Shown here: positions 25,093 to 33,749 of the stretch, piece by piece | How positions within the stretch are numbered: the first letter of the stretch is position 1 | How the letters are laid out: each line of letters opens with the position of its first letter | Position numbers and translations under genes: made by a program | NCBI RefSeq assembly: GCF_900659865.1 | Contig: NZ_LR213813.1 | Coordinates: forward strand, 1-33,867 | Source: Hyella patelloides LEGE 07179 | Lineage (GTDB): Bacteria > Cyanobacteriota > Cyanobacteriia > Cyanobacteriales > Xenococcaceae | Reading direction: 5' to 3' | Length of the DNA stretch: 33,867 nt | The notes under the pieces: generated by a model | Seen by the model: the letters and a program-made list of their open reading frames with translations, nothing else | The model's database searches: none | What the model was told of the DNA's origin: nothing

Positions 25093-26049
25093 TCAAGCGG
25101 GATAATATGGTCGATCGCTAGTTGATTTGTAACCCCATTTATGTGCCAGATCGATTTCGATTAATTCTGATATTTGAACCACTTCTGAGAAATACCTATT
25201 TTTTAGCTGTGTTTTGATATCTTCTGGCATTACAGATTTAGGTGCTTGATGCCAGAGAAATTTCTCGACAATTTTATCCCGCACAAATTCATTAAATTCT
25301 TGAGATAAAATATTTTTGGATATATTCTTTAAAACTGGATTATTAACCAAATTATTAATTGCTTTGAAGCGTACCTCCTTATTGGCATTTACAGATTCAT
25401 AATCGGGAGTAAAATTACGATCCACTTCCAGAAAATCTAAAATTTCTTGATAAATTACCTCATTTTGCGAGCGAAAATCTTCAAAAATAATTATCTTAAT
25501 TTGAGAGCGATCAAAGCGTTCGTAATATCTTTTTACCTGGGAATAGTAATCAACCCTTTCAGAGTAATATAAATAGCTAGGGCTGGTAACTCTAGAACTA
25601 TCAGATTGCCCTTCCTGTCTTAAAGGCTCTAAATATAACGCTCGCTGAAAATCTGCTTCATTCTCTTCGGTAAATTTTACATAGTGACTATGGAGAGAAT
25701 AAAGAAAACTAGCTGGTTCTCTAAGTACAATAATTATTTTTGCTTTAGGATTAAATTGAGCAATTTTTTGGGCTGCTACCTGAGAGTATAAGTAATTGGT
25801 TGAAGATTCCCCTAATACTGTTTCTGAATTTGCTTTGGTAAACAGTTGCAAATAATCCTGTTCTGTCCGAAAATCAAAAAAACGCTGATTACCATAATAG
25901 CGATCGCTTTCTGTGTGAAAGTCTTGGCAAAAATAGTGTGGTTCTTTAATGCTGGACATAAAAATTTCGGGATGTTGTCCCAAAAATTGGTGCAGTGCGG
26001 TAGTTCCCGATTTTGGTTGTCCGACAATAAAAAGATTGGGTTTGTTCAT
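25093..26049 (-). CDS. PAPS-dependent sulfotransferase
   Basis: A 318-residue soluble enzyme. FIVGQPKSGTTALHQFLGQHP (residues 6-26) is the 5'-phosphosulfate loop with the catalytic Lys and the GTT binding turn. IIVLREPASFLYSLHSHYV (about 105-123) is the 3'-phosphate-binding segment with Arg and Ser. EPHYFCQDF and YYSERVDYYSQVKRYYERF follow the heparan/carbohydrate sulfotransferase pattern. It should transfer sulfate from PAPS to a sugar hydroxyl. Its ATG overlaps the stop of the upstream GT2 gene by four bases, so the two are translationally coupled and probably act on the same glycan. Confidence 0.88.
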   Translation of the reverse strand: MNKPNLFIVGQPKSGTTALHQFLGQHPEIFMSSIKEPHYFCQDFHTESDRYYGNQRFFDFRTEQDYLQLFTKANSETVLGESSTNYLYSQVAAQKIAQFNPKAKIIIVLREPASFLYSLHSHYVKFTEENEADFQRALYLEPLRQEGQSDSSRVTSPSYLYYSERVDYYSQVKRYYERFDRSQIKIIIFEDFRSQNEVIYQEILDFLEVDRNFTPDYESVNANKEVRFKAINNLVNNPVLKNISKNILSQEFNEFVRDKIVEKFLWHQAPKSVMPEDIKTQLKNRYFSEVVQISELIEIDLAHKWGYKSTSDRPYYPA

Positions 26050-27074
26050 GTTTTTTTGACTTCTGAATTCTGACTAGGTGACTTTGCTTTACTAATGTTG
26101 AGCGAACTTATGTCTGAGATTGAGGAAGTTTGTGCGGGTAATTTCGCTTTTAATCTGGCTAATACTCGCTCTTGAATTCGTGAATCTCGCCAATATCGAT
26201 ACCAACCAGAAGTACCCAAACGCATAAAATTCCAACCCAATTTTAATAAATTAGTGGTTTCACCATGAATCATTGCAGCTAGGGTGGTATTAACCTTCGT
26301 AGAAAACCGTGCTACCGATTCTACTTCGCAAGACAAGCTTTCTTGACCATTCCAAAGAGCCAGATGTTTACTAACTACTAGGTTCATTTGTTGTTGAAAA
26401 TCTGCAACACTAGAACTACGGCGAATAGTTTGCGAATCAGAATGAACGCGAAATGCAGCCAAAGCTTGAGGATAGTAAACCGTATCACCAGATGTAGCCA
26501 GTTTTAGCCAGAAATCCCAGTCCGCAGTGTACCAAAGTGCTTCATCCATTCCTCCCAGATCGAGGGCTAGCTGACGCTTAAAAATAGGTGCGGGAATGGC
26601 AATAAAGTTTTGCACTAAAAGCTTCTCTACAGATGTTTTAGGAGCGATCGCCACTAAATCTTGAAAAGGACAGTGCCAAGTACCCAATGGGTTTCCTTTG
26701 GCATCTATAAACAGAGTGGGATGTAAATAAAGACTTGCTTGGGGATACAAAGCGATCGCTTTTTGCATGGTTGCTAAACGTTTTGGTTGCCAGCGATCGT
26801 CTTGATGCAGAAAACAAGCATAAGTTCCCCGCGCTACAGCTAATCCATAATTGGTGTTAGCTACCCAATTGCCTTGTTTCCTTTCGATAATCTCGATTGG
26901 TAGTCGATCTTGATAGGATTTTGCGATCGCTAAAGTAGCATCCGTAGAACCATCATCGATTACAATACATTCGATATTATCATCCCCTTGAATTACCACA
27001 GAATCCAGAGTTGCAGCCAAATATTTTTGACCGTTATAGGTGGGAATAATAATTGATAACCAGGGTTGTTTCAT
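26046..27074 (-). CDS. Glycosyltransferase family 2
   Basis: A 342-residue GT-A fold enzyme. WLSIIIPTYNGQKYLAATLDSV starts the nucleotide-binding domain, IECIVIDDGSTDAT contains the first acidic pair, YACFLHQDDRW the metal-binding DxD-like site, and GMDEALWYTADWDFWLKLA the acceptor-side acidic motif (ED-type). The C-terminal 80 residues are less conserved and basic. It should add a sugar from a nucleotide donor in the cytoplasm. It overlaps the sulfotransferase gene by four bases and lies 73 bases downstream of the DPM1-like gene. Confidence 0.9.
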   Translation of the reverse strand: MKQPWLSIIIPTYNGQKYLAATLDSVVIQGDDNIECIVIDDGSTDATLAIAKSYQDRLPIEIIERKQGNWVANTNYGLAVARGTYACFLHQDDRWQPKRLATMQKAIALYPQASLYLHPTLFIDAKGNPLGTWHCPFQDLVAIAPKTSVEKLLVQNFIAIPAPIFKRQLALDLGGMDEALWYTADWDFWLKLATSGDTVYYPQALAAFRVHSDSQTIRRSSSVADFQQQMNLVVSKHLALWNGQESLSCEVESVARFSTKVNTTLAAMIHGETTNLLKLGWNFMRLGTSGWYRYWRDSRIQERVLARLKAKLPAQTSSISDISSLNISKAKSPSQNSEVKKT

Positions 27075-27147
27075 GGATTCAGTGTAATTTAATTATCGAT
27101 CTCAAAAAAGAACAAGAAGCAAACGACCAATGACCAATAACTACTAC

Positions 27148-28317
27148 TTACTTTCTTTTCAAACCCAAAATACTCAAGAAGAAGCTAGAAAAAATTACCT
27201 GGAAACCAAGAGCAAAGGAAGTAACAGCAGGAATCACAATCGGCATAGTTTCAGCAGGGTTTAAAGAACCAAAAGAATGCTGTCCCCAAATACCAAAGGC
27301 ATAAATTGATGCTCCAATTCCCAACAGCACCAGAATACTGCCGAAGATTAACCCAGATTCTAGATTAAGATAGCGAGAGAACCTTTTAAAACGGCGATCT
27401 GGTGGCAATAAACCTTCACTAATACCAAACACTTTAGTAAACAAGGCGAATACAACGATTTGAAAACCAATGGTCATAGCTGTAGAAGAATAAAGCAAAG
27501 TATGTACTTTGGGACTAGGTAAAAGCCATAAAGTACCCAGTAGCCCAACCAAAATCAAGAAAATACCAGGATAGAAGAAGAGCCAGCGTGGACTATACAT
27601 GAATAAGAAACGCAGATGTCGCCAGCCATCACGCCAAGTATTTAAGTGGGGAGGACGACTACGACCATCAGGAGATAAAGTCGTGGGAACTTCGGCAATC
27701 TTCATCTTGTGCAGAGTAGCTTTAACCACCATCTCGCTAGCAAATTCCATCCCTGTAGTTTGCAAATCAAGGGCAGTGATCGAATCTTGGCGAAAACCCC
27801 GCAATCCACAGTGAAAATCGCCACAAGGACTAGCAAACAATAAACGTCCGATTCCCGTCAATACAGGATTTCCCAGATAACGATGTAACGGAGGCATTGC
27901 ACCAGGAGCAATTCCACCCCTAAAGCGATTGCCCATGACTAAATCGTAGCCCTGTCTCAACTTTTGCACAAAGGGATTAAGCCTACTAAAGTCATAGCTA
28001 TCATCGGCATCACCCATGATTATGTATTGCCCTCTGGCTGCTGCAATCCCCTCTTTAAGCGCACTACCGTATCCTCTAGTGGGAACGTTAACCACTCTGG
28101 CATTCATGCTTCGGGCAATTTGCTGAGAGCCGTCTGAACTACCATTGTCGGCAACAATAACTTCTCCTGAGACATTATTTTCTGATAAATAAGATTGCGC
28201 TTTTCTCACACAGGTAGCTAAAGTTTCTGCCTCATTTAAACAAGGCATAACGATGGAAACTTCAACTAAATCTTGCTTGTCAAAAGAGGGTTTTCTATCA
28301 GTAGAATTGATTAGCAT
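27148..28317 (-). CDS. DPM1-like polyprenyl-phosphate glycosyltransferase (GT2)
   Basis: A 389-residue protein. The N-terminal 230 residues form a GT2 domain close to dolichol-phosphate mannosyltransferase: VSIVMPCLNEAETLATCV, EVIVADNGSSDGS, IIMGDADDSYDF (DxD), VMGNRFRGG, and CGDFHCGLRGFR before the membrane part. About four membrane helices follow (for example LFFYPGIFLILVGLLGTLWLL and FALGFQVIFSSFFLSILGL). This layout fits synthesis of polyprenyl-phosphate hexose at the inner face of the membrane. It is the first gene of the minus-strand cluster, so its upstream region (28318 onward) should hold the cluster promoter. Confidence 0.9.
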   Translation of the reverse strand: MLINSTDRKPSFDKQDLVEVSIVMPCLNEAETLATCVRKAQSYLSENNVSGEVIVADNGSSDGSQQIARSMNARVVNVPTRGYGSALKEGIAAARGQYIIMGDADDSYDFSRLNPFVQKLRQGYDLVMGNRFRGGIAPGAMPPLHRYLGNPVLTGIGRLLFASPCGDFHCGLRGFRQDSITALDLQTTGMEFASEMVVKATLHKMKIAEVPTTLSPDGRSRPPHLNTWRDGWRHLRFLFMYSPRWLFFYPGIFLILVGLLGTLWLLPSPKVHTLLYSSTAMTIGFQIVVFALFTKVFGISEGLLPPDRRFKRFSRYLNLESGLIFGSILVLLGIGASIYAFGIWGQHSFGSLNPAETMPIVIPAVTSFALGFQVIFSSFFLSILGLKRK

Positions 28318-28578
28318 TATTGATTCTATTTTTCTTTATTATTTATTTACAAAAGTGCAGACAATAATCAATATTAGTTAGTTAGCTGTAATTTAACTAA
28401 TGCACTCGGAAAATTAGCTGAAAACAGTTAAGTGCATATAGATATAAGCTCCCCCAGAAAATAGATGGTTGTTGACAATTTGGAAATTCGCTCTTTGATT
28501 ATTAATCAAGATAATAAAAATACGTAAAAGTTTGGTAAAGTTATTAAATTTAAAAATAGAGATTTATCTAAAAAAGTT

Positions 28579-28755
28579 CTAATAGTCATGATTAAAGATG
28601 TTCAGAACTTTAAAACTCTGAATAATGTCTTGACTTATAGCTTTGGAACACTTAGACGATAACTGACGATAACTATCCCCTAAATGTTTCCCATTCATTT
28701 TTTGCGTCAACTGTGAAAATACGCTTTTGTAGTTTTTGTAATATAAATCTCGTCT
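28579..28755 (-). pseudogene. Possible remnant of a TnpB N-terminal region
   Basis: A minus-strand open stretch of about 58 codons reads DLYYKNYKSVFSQL and then YRQLSSKCSKAISQDIIQSF. This resembles the helical N-terminal part of TnpB proteins before the RuvC domain. There is no proper start and no downstream nuclease part. The resemblance is by eye only. Confidence 0.25.
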
Positions 28756-28892
28756 ACATAGTCTTTAAAGCTATAAGCCTTTAGCGATAAGTTTTGAGCT
28801 TCAAATGATGTTGATTTTTACCCCAGTCTGATGTTGTAGATGTTGTAGTAGAGACAGCCCCACATATAGCAATACGAGCTTACGTTAGGACA

Positions 28893-28927
28893 CTCATTAC
28901 TCATTACTTATTACTTATTACTTATTA
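28893..28927. repeat. STRR array, CTCATTA/CTTATTA units
   Basis: CTCATTA twice, then CTTATTA three times, followed by CTTACGA. Same 7-bp design as the other arrays, with different bases. Confidence 0.85.
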
Positions 28928-29355
28928 CTTACGAGCAATCAAATAGACTCTGTCCTAACTCAACAATGGCAACGGCTATATATCGCGTCTTGGAGCGGGT
29001 TTAAGGGTTTTGCCAATAAGTACTAAAAACAAATAGGATTTGGTATAACAAGCTCAAAGCTACCGAATAGTTGCGATATTTTCGATATTAATCAAGCTAA
29101 TTTATATTAAGCGCAGAATACCTTTCTTTCCCTAATTACAATCGCCTGCCTTGGGCTTTTACTCTGGCTAGTTAATCTAGAATATTTACGGATTTAACAA
29201 TACAATCATCAAATATTGTTGTAGCTAGAAAAATTATAAAAGTGTTATTGTAACTAAACATATTACAAAACTATTACATTGATATATATTCGAGCAACAG
29301 AAGTCTCAATCAGTGCTGTACTATAACTTAGGAAAGAAAAAGTAGATCGAAAATA

Positions 29356-30633
29356 ATGATTCAAGCATTAAGGGGAACAAGAGATATATTGCCAGAAGAA
29401 GTAGGCTACTGGCAGCTAATTGAACAAACAGCTAGAGAAATCCTAACTAAAGCGGTTTATCAAGAAATTCGCGTCCCGATTTTTGAACAAACATCCCTAT
29501 TTGAAAGGGGTATTGGCGAAGCTACTGATGTAGTAGGGAAAGAAATGTATACTTTTACCAGTCGTGGTGGCAAAACTTCTATTACTTTGCGTCCAGAAGG
29601 TACAGCAGGTGTGGTGCGTTCTTACATTCAAAATAAACTCCACGCTCAAGGAGGAGTACAGCGTCTTTGGTATACTGGTGCTATGTTTCGCTACGAACGT
29701 CCCCAAGCAGGTCGTCAAAGACAATTTCATCAGATAGGTTTAGAGTTAATTGGTAGTGATGCGCCTCGTGCGGATGTAGAAGCGATCGCTGTTGCCACAG
29801 AAATTTTACAAGCATTAGGTTTAAAAAATCTTTCTTTAGATATTAATTCCGTCGGACGAGGAGAAGATCGCCAAAAATACAAAGAAGCTTTAGTAGCATA
29901 TCTCGAACCCTATAAAGCAGAACTAGACGAAGATTCACGCGATCGCTTAACTCGTAATCCCCTGAGAATATTAGACAGTAAAGATCGAAAAACTCAAGAA
30001 ATTGCCCAAGATGCTCCTAAAATTATCGATAGTCTGAGCGATTCTTCCAAAAGACACTTCGACACTGTTTTAAATCTGCTGACAGACCTTGGTATTGACT
30101 ATCAAATAGACCACTGTTTGGTTAGAGGATTAGATTACTATACTCATACTGCTTTTGAAATCAAATCTAACGATCTCGGCGCACAGGCTACCGTTTGTGG
30201 TGGTGGTCGTTATGATGGTTTAGTTGCAGAATTAGGAGGACCCGATACTCAAGCTATTGGTTGGGCGATGGGTATGGAAAGATTGGTCTTATTATTGCAA
30301 CAACTTACAGAATCTCCCGTCAATACACCAGACTTTTATCTAGTATCTCGTGGTGCAGTAGCAGAAGCCCAAGCTTTGCTACTAAGTCAAAAACTACGTC
30401 AAACTGGTTTTACCGTAGAATTAGACCTTAGCAGTAGTGCTTTTGGTAAGCAGTTCAAACGCGCAGATCGTAGTGGTGCTGTGGCTTGTTTGGTGCTAGG
30501 TGATGCGGAAGCAGATAATAAGACTGTCAATCTCAAATGGTTGGCTTCTGGAGAGCAAAAAGCGATCGCACAAGCTGAATTATTGGGAATGACAGAGGAA
30601 TTAAAAACAAGAATTGCTGAGTTGAGACAATAG
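29356..30633 (+). CDS. hisS: Histidyl-tRNA synthetase
   Basis: A 425-residue class II aminoacyl-tRNA synthetase that charges tRNA-His in the cytoplasm. The N-terminus IQALRGTRDILPEE is characteristic. Motif 1 lies around IRVPIFEQTSLFERGIGE, and motif 2 is MFRYERPQAGRQRQFHQIGLELIG (near 110-133). The histidine-specific segments are LVRGLDYYTHTAFE (near 258) and GGGRYDGLVAELGG. Motif 3 is AIGWAMGMERLVLLL. The anticodon-binding domain fills the last 95 residues. The length is normal. It appears to be transcribed on its own from the gap upstream. Confidence 0.97.
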   Translation: MIQALRGTRDILPEEVGYWQLIEQTAREILTKAVYQEIRVPIFEQTSLFERGIGEATDVVGKEMYTFTSRGGKTSITLRPEGTAGVVRSYIQNKLHAQGGVQRLWYTGAMFRYERPQAGRQRQFHQIGLELIGSDAPRADVEAIAVATEILQALGLKNLSLDINSVGRGEDRQKYKEALVAYLEPYKAELDEDSRDRLTRNPLRILDSKDRKTQEIAQDAPKIIDSLSDSSKRHFDTVLNLLTDLGIDYQIDHCLVRGLDYYTHTAFEIKSNDLGAQATVCGGGRYDGLVAELGGPDTQAIGWAMGMERLVLLLQQLTESPVNTPDFYLVSRGAVAEAQALLLSQKLRQTGFTVELDLSSSAFGKQFKRADRSGAVACLVLGDAEADNKTVNLKWLASGEQKAIAQAELLGMTEELKTRIAELRQ

Positions 30634-30795
30634 TGTTTTGGGGCGATCGTGTCAAAAAGCGATCGCTGTATTTATTATTTACTTTTGTAAGAGGTTTATC
30701 GAAAAAAATTAGACAAAAAATATTTATTCAATTGAAGTAATAGGGAAATCTAGGATTAATCATCTTATTTATTATTAAAAATTAATTTTTAATTT

Positions 30796-32244
30796 ATGAG
30801 TTACTGTTTTAATCCCTATTGTCAAAAACCGCAAAATCTAACAACAGAAAAGTTTTGTCTTAATTGTCAAACACCTTTAGTCCTCCAAAATCGCTACAGC
30901 GCACTCAAAATTATAGGACAAGGAGGTATGGGGAGAACCTTTTTAGTAGTAGATAAAAAAGATAAAACCAGAGAATCTTATTGTGTTATTAAACAATTAT
31001 TTTCTCAAACATTAGCTATAAATATAAATAGTCGCCAAAAAGCAACAGAATTATTTATTGCAGAAGCAGCTACTCTTGATAAGTTGGGTCAGCATCCCCA
31101 AATTCCCCAACTTTATGATTATTTTACTGAGAATGAATATCAATATTTAGTACAGGAATGGATAGAAGGAGATAACTTAATTCAAGTCATCAAAAAAGAG
31201 GGCATCATTCAAGAAAAAGGTCTTGTTCAAATATTAAAAGATTTACTACCAGTCTTATTATTTGTTCATGAATATCAAATTATTCATCGAGATATTAAAC
31301 CAGAAAATATTATCCGTCGCACAGATGGAACTTTAGTTTTAGTAGACTTTGGCGCAGCAAAAACATTTACAGAAAAAGCACTACAGCAAACAGGAACAAT
31401 AATTGGTTCTCCTGAATATATCGCTCCAGAACAACTTAGAGGTAAAGCAACATTTAGTAGTGATATTTATAGTTTAGGAGTGACTTGTCTTTATTTGCTA
31501 ACAGAAATTTCTCCGTTTGATTTATATAGCGATAGTGAAGACAACTGGATTTGGCGAGATTATCTGGTTGACAAGTTCATTAGTTTAGAATTGAGTACAA
31601 TTATCGATAAAATGATCGCTAGAGCAACTGCTCGACGCTATCAATCAATACAGAAAGTTTTACAAGACTTAAATGATCGGATTTCTTACTTTCCAGAGTT
31701 AGTCTCATTCTCTCAAAAAAAGGCTTTGGAAATGTTACCTACTAAGCCAAAAGAACTAACTTTAATCTCTCAATCAGGAATTGATTACACTCAATTAAAA
31801 GATTACTTAAAAGCGCAAAAGTGGCAAGAAGCTAATCAAATAACCGAAAAATTATTACTTAAAGCAGCCCATCAAGAAAGAAAAAATTGGTTAGAAAGAG
31901 ACGATCTCAAAAACCTGAACTGTGAGGACTTATATATTATTGACCGACTATGGAGTTACTATTCGGAAGAGCGTTTTGGCTTCAGCGTACAACATAGTAT
32001 TTGGTATAATTTAGAAATAAAAAAATATCAATACTTTGGGGAACAAATTGGTTGGTATCAAGAAAAGAAATGGCTCTTAATTAAGCACATCAATTTTAGT
32101 CTTTCTGCTCCTAAAGGACACTTACCTGTATTAAGTTGGTGGTTCGGTCACGCTATTTGGGGCTTAAAAGGTTTGTTCTCATATATTGATACTTGCAAAA
32201 TCGAAGAATTTCCGAAATTTAATTTGCAGAATATTGAAGATTAG
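30796..32244 (+). CDS. Ser/Thr protein kinase with zinc ribbon and C-terminal GUN4 domain
   Basis: A 482-residue protein in three parts. Residues 1-30 hold paired cysteines (CFNPYC and CLNC), a small zinc ribbon. Residues 35-300 are a Hanks-type kinase: GQGGMGRTFLV (glycine loop), YCVIKQL (ATP Lys), IIHRDIKPENII (catalytic loop), LVDFGAAKTF (DFG), SPEYIAPEQL. Residues 325-470 are a GUN4 domain: DYTQLKDYLKAQKWQEAN, LYIIDRLWSYYSEERFGFSVQ and LSWWFGHAIWGL. GUN4 proteins bind Mg-chelatase tetrapyrroles, so a tetrapyrrole-sensing kinase is possible. Ligand binding by this fused form is not shown here. There is no membrane segment. Confidence 0.92.
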   Translation: MSYCFNPYCQKPQNLTTEKFCLNCQTPLVLQNRYSALKIIGQGGMGRTFLVVDKKDKTRESYCVIKQLFSQTLAININSRQKATELFIAEAATLDKLGQHPQIPQLYDYFTENEYQYLVQEWIEGDNLIQVIKKEGIIQEKGLVQILKDLLPVLLFVHEYQIIHRDIKPENIIRRTDGTLVLVDFGAAKTFTEKALQQTGTIIGSPEYIAPEQLRGKATFSSDIYSLGVTCLYLLTEISPFDLYSDSEDNWIWRDYLVDKFISLELSTIIDKMIARATARRYQSIQKVLQDLNDRISYFPELVSFSQKKALEMLPTKPKELTLISQSGIDYTQLKDYLKAQKWQEANQITEKLLLKAAHQERKNWLERDDLKNLNCEDLYIIDRLWSYYSEERFGFSVQHSIWYNLEIKKYQYFGEQIGWYQEKKWLLIKHINFSLSAPKGHLPVLSWWFGHAIWGLKGLFSYIDTCKIEEFPKFNLQNIED

Positions 32245-32304
32245 ATATTCTTTTTTTGTTACTTGAAAAACGGCATTGCACAATTGATAATTGAATAATT
32301 TAAC

Positions 32305-32335
32305 TTCACCAATAAAGATTATCTTTCTTGGTGAA
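32305..32335 (+). terminator. Hairpin after the kinase gene, probable terminator
   Basis: TTCACCAA/TTGGTGAA with inner AAAGAT/ATCTTT, one mismatch and a single-base loop, forms a 14-bp stem about 60 bases after the stop codon. A T-rich stretch follows at about 32346-32360. Confidence 0.5.
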
Positions 32336-32441
32336 AATATAACTAAATTTTGTTTAATTTTATAAACCAAGTTGATTTTAAAGTCAATATATGTTTAAAA
32401 TATACTCTATGAAACGCTTTTAAGTATTAAATTAAATAGTT

Positions 32442-33101
32442 ATGGAAGAATTTCTCAGTATTTTAGTAGATGCAAATGCAGAACAAAGAGCCGACTTATT
32501 ATCTGAAGTACTAGAGTATGGAGAAATGGGAATCAATTTTTTAATTGAAAGTCTTAAATATCCAGAATTAATAGTTAGAGCAAAAGCTTATCAGTTATTA
32601 CAAGATATTGAATCAGAACAAGCCCAAAAAGCAATTTTTAAGGGTCTTTTATTTAATCCAGGTGATAAAATTTATTGTCTTCAAAAGAGTTCTATTTGTT
32701 TTACTGATTCGAGTTATCTTTTATGTGAAAGAGAAACTTCAGCCAAAGTATTAACTACTTATCAAGATTATAAAAATCAAGATTTTAAAATTATTAACTT
32801 TGAAGAATCTGCTTCTATCATTACACATATTCCTTACTATATTAATCTTGAAGAAGCAAAATTAGCTACTGAATCTCTTCATAGACAAACAATGTCTAAA
32901 TTTGGTATTACTTGTTTTACTTTATACGATGATAATAATAGCGAAGACATTAAACAATGGTGTGCCAATTACAGCATTAATTATCAAAATATTGTTCATT
33001 TACAAATAGGGCAAGATCGAAAATTTGGTATCAATGAATGGCTTGGAAATAACGATCTAAACATTAGCGATCGCAGTAATTTTTATCTTAGCGGGACTTA
33101 A
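32442..33101 (+). CDS. HEAT-repeat-containing protein
   Basis: A 219-residue protein. The first 70 residues form two or three HEAT-like helical pairs (AEQRADLLSEVLEYGEMGINFLIESL, PELIVRAKAYQLLQDI). The remaining part (LLFNPGDKIYCLQKSSI, then THIPYYINLEEAKLATESLH and IKQWCANYSI) is a cyanobacterial module I recognise only as recurring behind short HEAT regions, without known function. HEAT regions usually bind proteins. It follows the kinase-GUN4 gene by 197 bases, with a likely terminator between them, so cotranscription is doubtful. Confidence 0.65.
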   Translation: MEEFLSILVDANAEQRADLLSEVLEYGEMGINFLIESLKYPELIVRAKAYQLLQDIESEQAQKAIFKGLLFNPGDKIYCLQKSSICFTDSSYLLCERETSAKVLTTYQDYKNQDFKIINFEESASIITHIPYYINLEEAKLATESLHRQTMSKFGITCFTLYDDNNSEDIKQWCANYSINYQNIVHLQIGQDRKFGINEWLGNNDLNISDRSNFYLSGT

Positions 33102-33269
33102 ACAATTTTGACGTTAAAAATAAGGTAGAATGCTTTAGTTAAGAGACTTGAGCATTATTATTTAAAGCGATCGCAATCATGAGAGAAACTACTCCCGCAG
33201 CCATGCCTCCCTGCAATGAAGCGATGGTGTAAAAAGTTTGATGATTTATTAAGAACCAAAGCTCAAAAA

Positions 33270-33319
33270 GCGGTGCGAACCTGCTGAGGTTTCCTCAGCC
33301 AAGGAACGCGCACCAAGAC
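33270..33319 (-). repeat. GTCTTG-headed palindromic element, copy 2
   Basis: Read on the minus strand: GTCTTGGTGCGCG at the head, inner hairpin GCTGAGG/CCTCAGC with a three-base loop, outer stem GGTGCG/CGCACC. It interrupts the transposase frame after Lys of TKAQK. Confidence 0.75.
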
Positions 33320-33429
33320 AAGGGAGTTTAGACACTATTTAGTCGGATTATTAGGAGAAAGTAAGCGAAAAAACATATATCAGATGGCTTCTGACTCAGT
33401 AGAAGTAACCTATCACAAATTACACCATT

Positions 33430-33480
33430 GTCTTGATGCAGTCGCTCATGGGGGAAACCCCCAAGACCGCGCTGCATCGC
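33430..33480 (+). repeat. GTCTTG-headed palindromic element, copy 3 (variant)
   Basis: Head GTCTTGATGCAG, inner hairpin GGGGG-AAA-CCCCC, outer stem GATGCAG/CTGCATC. Same head and fold as the other copies, but different stems. It interrupts the transposase between HH and FLTEA. Confidence 0.75.
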
Positions 33481-33699
33481 TTCTTAACTGAAGCAACATG
33501 GTCTGCCGACAAAATAAATGAGCGACGTTTAGAGGTAATGAACAAATGCAACCAAACTAGAATAAGCAGAGGATTCAGTTTAATTGTTGATGATTCGGGA
33601 CATAGGAAGAGTGGAAACTTTACGTGCTGTGAGTGGGTCGTCAATATCTTGGTGAAATTGGCAAGACAGACAATGGAAATGTGGTAGTAACAACTCATC

Positions 33700-33749
33700 G
33701 TCTTGGTGCGCGTTCCTTGGGCGAGGAAACCTCGCCAGGGTCGCACCGC
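33700..33749 (+). repeat. GTCTTG-headed palindromic element, copy 4
   Basis: Head GTCTTGGTGCGCG, inner hairpin GGCGAGG-AAA-CCTCGCC, outer stem GGTGCG/CGCACC. It differs from copy 2 by five bases, four of which form two compensated pairs. Removing the 50 bases restores CATCTTTATGATGG, the expected transposase sequence. Confidence 0.8.

Larger units (their letters stand above)
28318..29355. other. 1-kb gene-free divergent region
   Basis: AT-rich DNA between the glycan cluster and hisS. It contains a heptamer array (28893-28927), a possible degraded TnpB-like piece on the minus strand (28579-28755), and long AT stretches. I see no tRNA or other RNA gene. Promoters for both flanking genes must lie here, but none is clear enough to place. 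Confidence 0.5.

Noticed and set aside
33433-33687. Stand-alone small gene of 84 codons
   Set aside because: Its start lies in the palindromic element and the rest is an internal piece of the broken IS701-like transposase.
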